Shown: positions 13,102 through 13,815 of the stretch, in pieces
Layout: each line of letters begins with the position of its first letter
How positions within the stretch are numbered: position 1 is the stretch's first letter
Assembly: GCA_026786155.1 (NCBI GenBank)
Contig: JAJAYR010000313.1
Span: forward strand, 1 to 13,815
Length of the DNA stretch: 13,815 bases
Source of the DNA: Pyrinomonadaceae bacterium
GTDB taxonomy: Bacteria > Acidobacteriota > Blastocatellia > Pyrinomonadales > Pyrinomonadaceae
Direction of reading: 5' to 3'
The notes under the pieces: generated by a model
The model's database searches: none
Seen by the model: only the letters and a program-made list of their open reading frames with translations
What the model was told of the DNA's origin: nothing
Position numbers and translations under genes: made by a program

Positions 13102-13815
13102 ATGCACGAAAGACAACTACAGGTTCGCCGTCTCGGTCGTTTTGCCTACGCCGACGGCTTGGATTTGCAGAAAAAACTCGAACAGGAAGTCATCGAACGG
13201 CGCGAGACGGATTATTTACTGCTGCTCGAACATCCGCATACTTTTACGATTGGGCGACGCGCCACGGAAAACGGCGTACTGGTGAATGCCGAAATGTTAA
13301 AGAAACTCGACGCGACGGTTCACGAAACGAATCGCGGCGGCAAAGTTACTTATCACGGGCTTGGGCAAATCGTCGGTTATCCGATTATTAGTTTGAGTCC
13401 AGACCGCAAGGACGTTCACAAATATGTGCGCGATTTGGAAGAGGTTTTGATTCGGACGCTTGAAGATTTCGACATCGAAGCGTTTCGCATCGCAGATTTG
13501 ACGGGCGTTCACACTAAAGACGGTAAAGTCGCCGCCATCGGCGTTCACATCAAGCGTTGGGTAACGACGCACGGCTTCGCGCTGAACGTCAACACGGATT
13601 TGAGCTATTTCGATTGGATAATCGCCTGCGAAGGCGAGCCGGTCGCTTCGATGGAACGGCTTTTGGGGCGCGAACTCGATTTATCGGAAGTCGAAAATCG
13701 CATCATTGATAATTTTACAGCGGTCTTCGGAAGGCAGTTGACGGAAGGCGGAAGGCCGTTGGCAGAAGGCAGAAGGCCGTTTGCAGAAGGGAGTAAGCAG
13801 TTAGCATTGGGGAGA
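13102..13815 (+). CDS. lipB: Octanoyl-[ACP]:protein N-octanoyltransferase (LipB), 3' end beyond window
   Basis: 238 codons are open to the window edge without a stop. LipB moves octanoyl groups from acyl carrier protein to lipoyl domains of 2-oxoacid dehydrogenases and GcvH, the first step of lipoate synthesis. Landmarks in order: HPHTFTIGRRA, NRGGKVTYHGLGQIVGYP (the RGGxxTxHGxGQ motif), Lys142 in DGKVAAIGVHI, the GFALNVN block, and the acyl-accepting Cys176 in IIACEG. The Lys/Cys dyad has the numbering I recall for Mycobacterium LipB. The normal family end would be near VFGR (codon 211); after that the frame continues into a 21-bp tandem repeat. No Shine-Dalgarno sequence precedes the ATG; GATAAT at 13081-13086 and TATAAA at 13092-13097 suggest a very short or absent leader. 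Confidence 0.93.
   Translation, partial: MHERQLQVRRLGRFAYADGLDLQKKLEQEVIERRETDYLLLLEHPHTFTIGRRATENGVLVNAEMLKKLDATVHETNRGGKVTYHGLGQIVGYPIISLSPDRKDVHKYVRDLEEVLIRTLEDFDIEAFRIADLTGVHTKDGKVAAIGVHIKRWVTTHGFALNVNTDLSYFDWIIACEGEPVASMERLLGRELDLSEVENRIIDNFTAVFGRQLTEGGRPLAEGRRPFAEGSKQLALGR
13729..13812 (+). repeat. 21-bp in-frame tandem repeat at the lipB 3' end
   Basis: Four consecutive 21-nt units (13729, 13750, 13771 and 13792) share the pattern GGAAGGC-GTT--CAGAAGGC with increasing divergence. They encode heptads GRQLTEG, GRPLAEG, RRPFAEG and SKQLALG. The period is a multiple of 3, so the frame stays open. The array may continue beyond the window. Confidence 0.85.

Noticed and set aside
13297..13572. 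Minus-strand frame of 91 codons
   Set aside because: It is antisense to the conserved LipB core.

Overview
This window reads as chromosomal core and housekeeping DNA from an environmental bacterium. My best guess, from recall of codon style, gene content and repeat type, is Acidobacteriota (Blastocatellia/Pyrinomonadales-like). No 16S gene or other phylogenetic marker was searched, so this is an inference. Genes are short transcription units on both strands, and nearly every intergenic gap carries a palindromic or short tandem repeat.

Layout from left to right. Positions 1-420 hold the degraded 5' part of an MHS-type MFS transporter (minus strand), followed by a palindrome. Next come a PAS-GAF-PAS histidine kinase (660-2648), a multi-hairpin GC-rich element, and a CPBP-family membrane protease (2824-3702). 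A FecR-domain secreted protein (3908-5080, minus) follows, with its probable terminator and a large inverted repeat downstream of it. After a perfect 30-bp inverted repeat comes a proline iminopeptidase (5305-6261), then a 57-residue charged small protein (6370-6543) and a TatA/E translocase subunit (6568-6834). A methyltransferase-like protein (7053-7844, minus) is divergent from a pair of genes overlapping by 4 bases: a conserved methyltransferase-like protein (8036-8671) and a Mug-type mismatch glycosylase (8668-9216). Two minus-strand genes follow, an aldo/keto reductase (9416-10369) and GMP synthase guaA (10490-12034).

The most notable element is at 12129-12452: a tRNA-Asn(GUU) gene whose anticodon is split between bases 35 and 36 by a 252-nt group I intron without an ORF (12163-12414). 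Nearly every core helix can be drawn by hand, and the P1 helix with its U.G pair fixes the 5' splice site. A possible promoter, a UUCG leader hairpin and a strong bidirectional terminator surround it. The window ends with a small secreted protein of unknown function (12525-13052, minus) and lipoate octanoyltransferase lipB (13102 to the window edge), whose C-terminal end runs into a 21-bp tandem repeat.

Apart from the methyltransferase-mug pair and the small-ORF-tatA pair, the genes do not form one pathway. The main story is the intron-bearing tRNA and a genome heavily seeded with several unrelated small palindromic repeat families.
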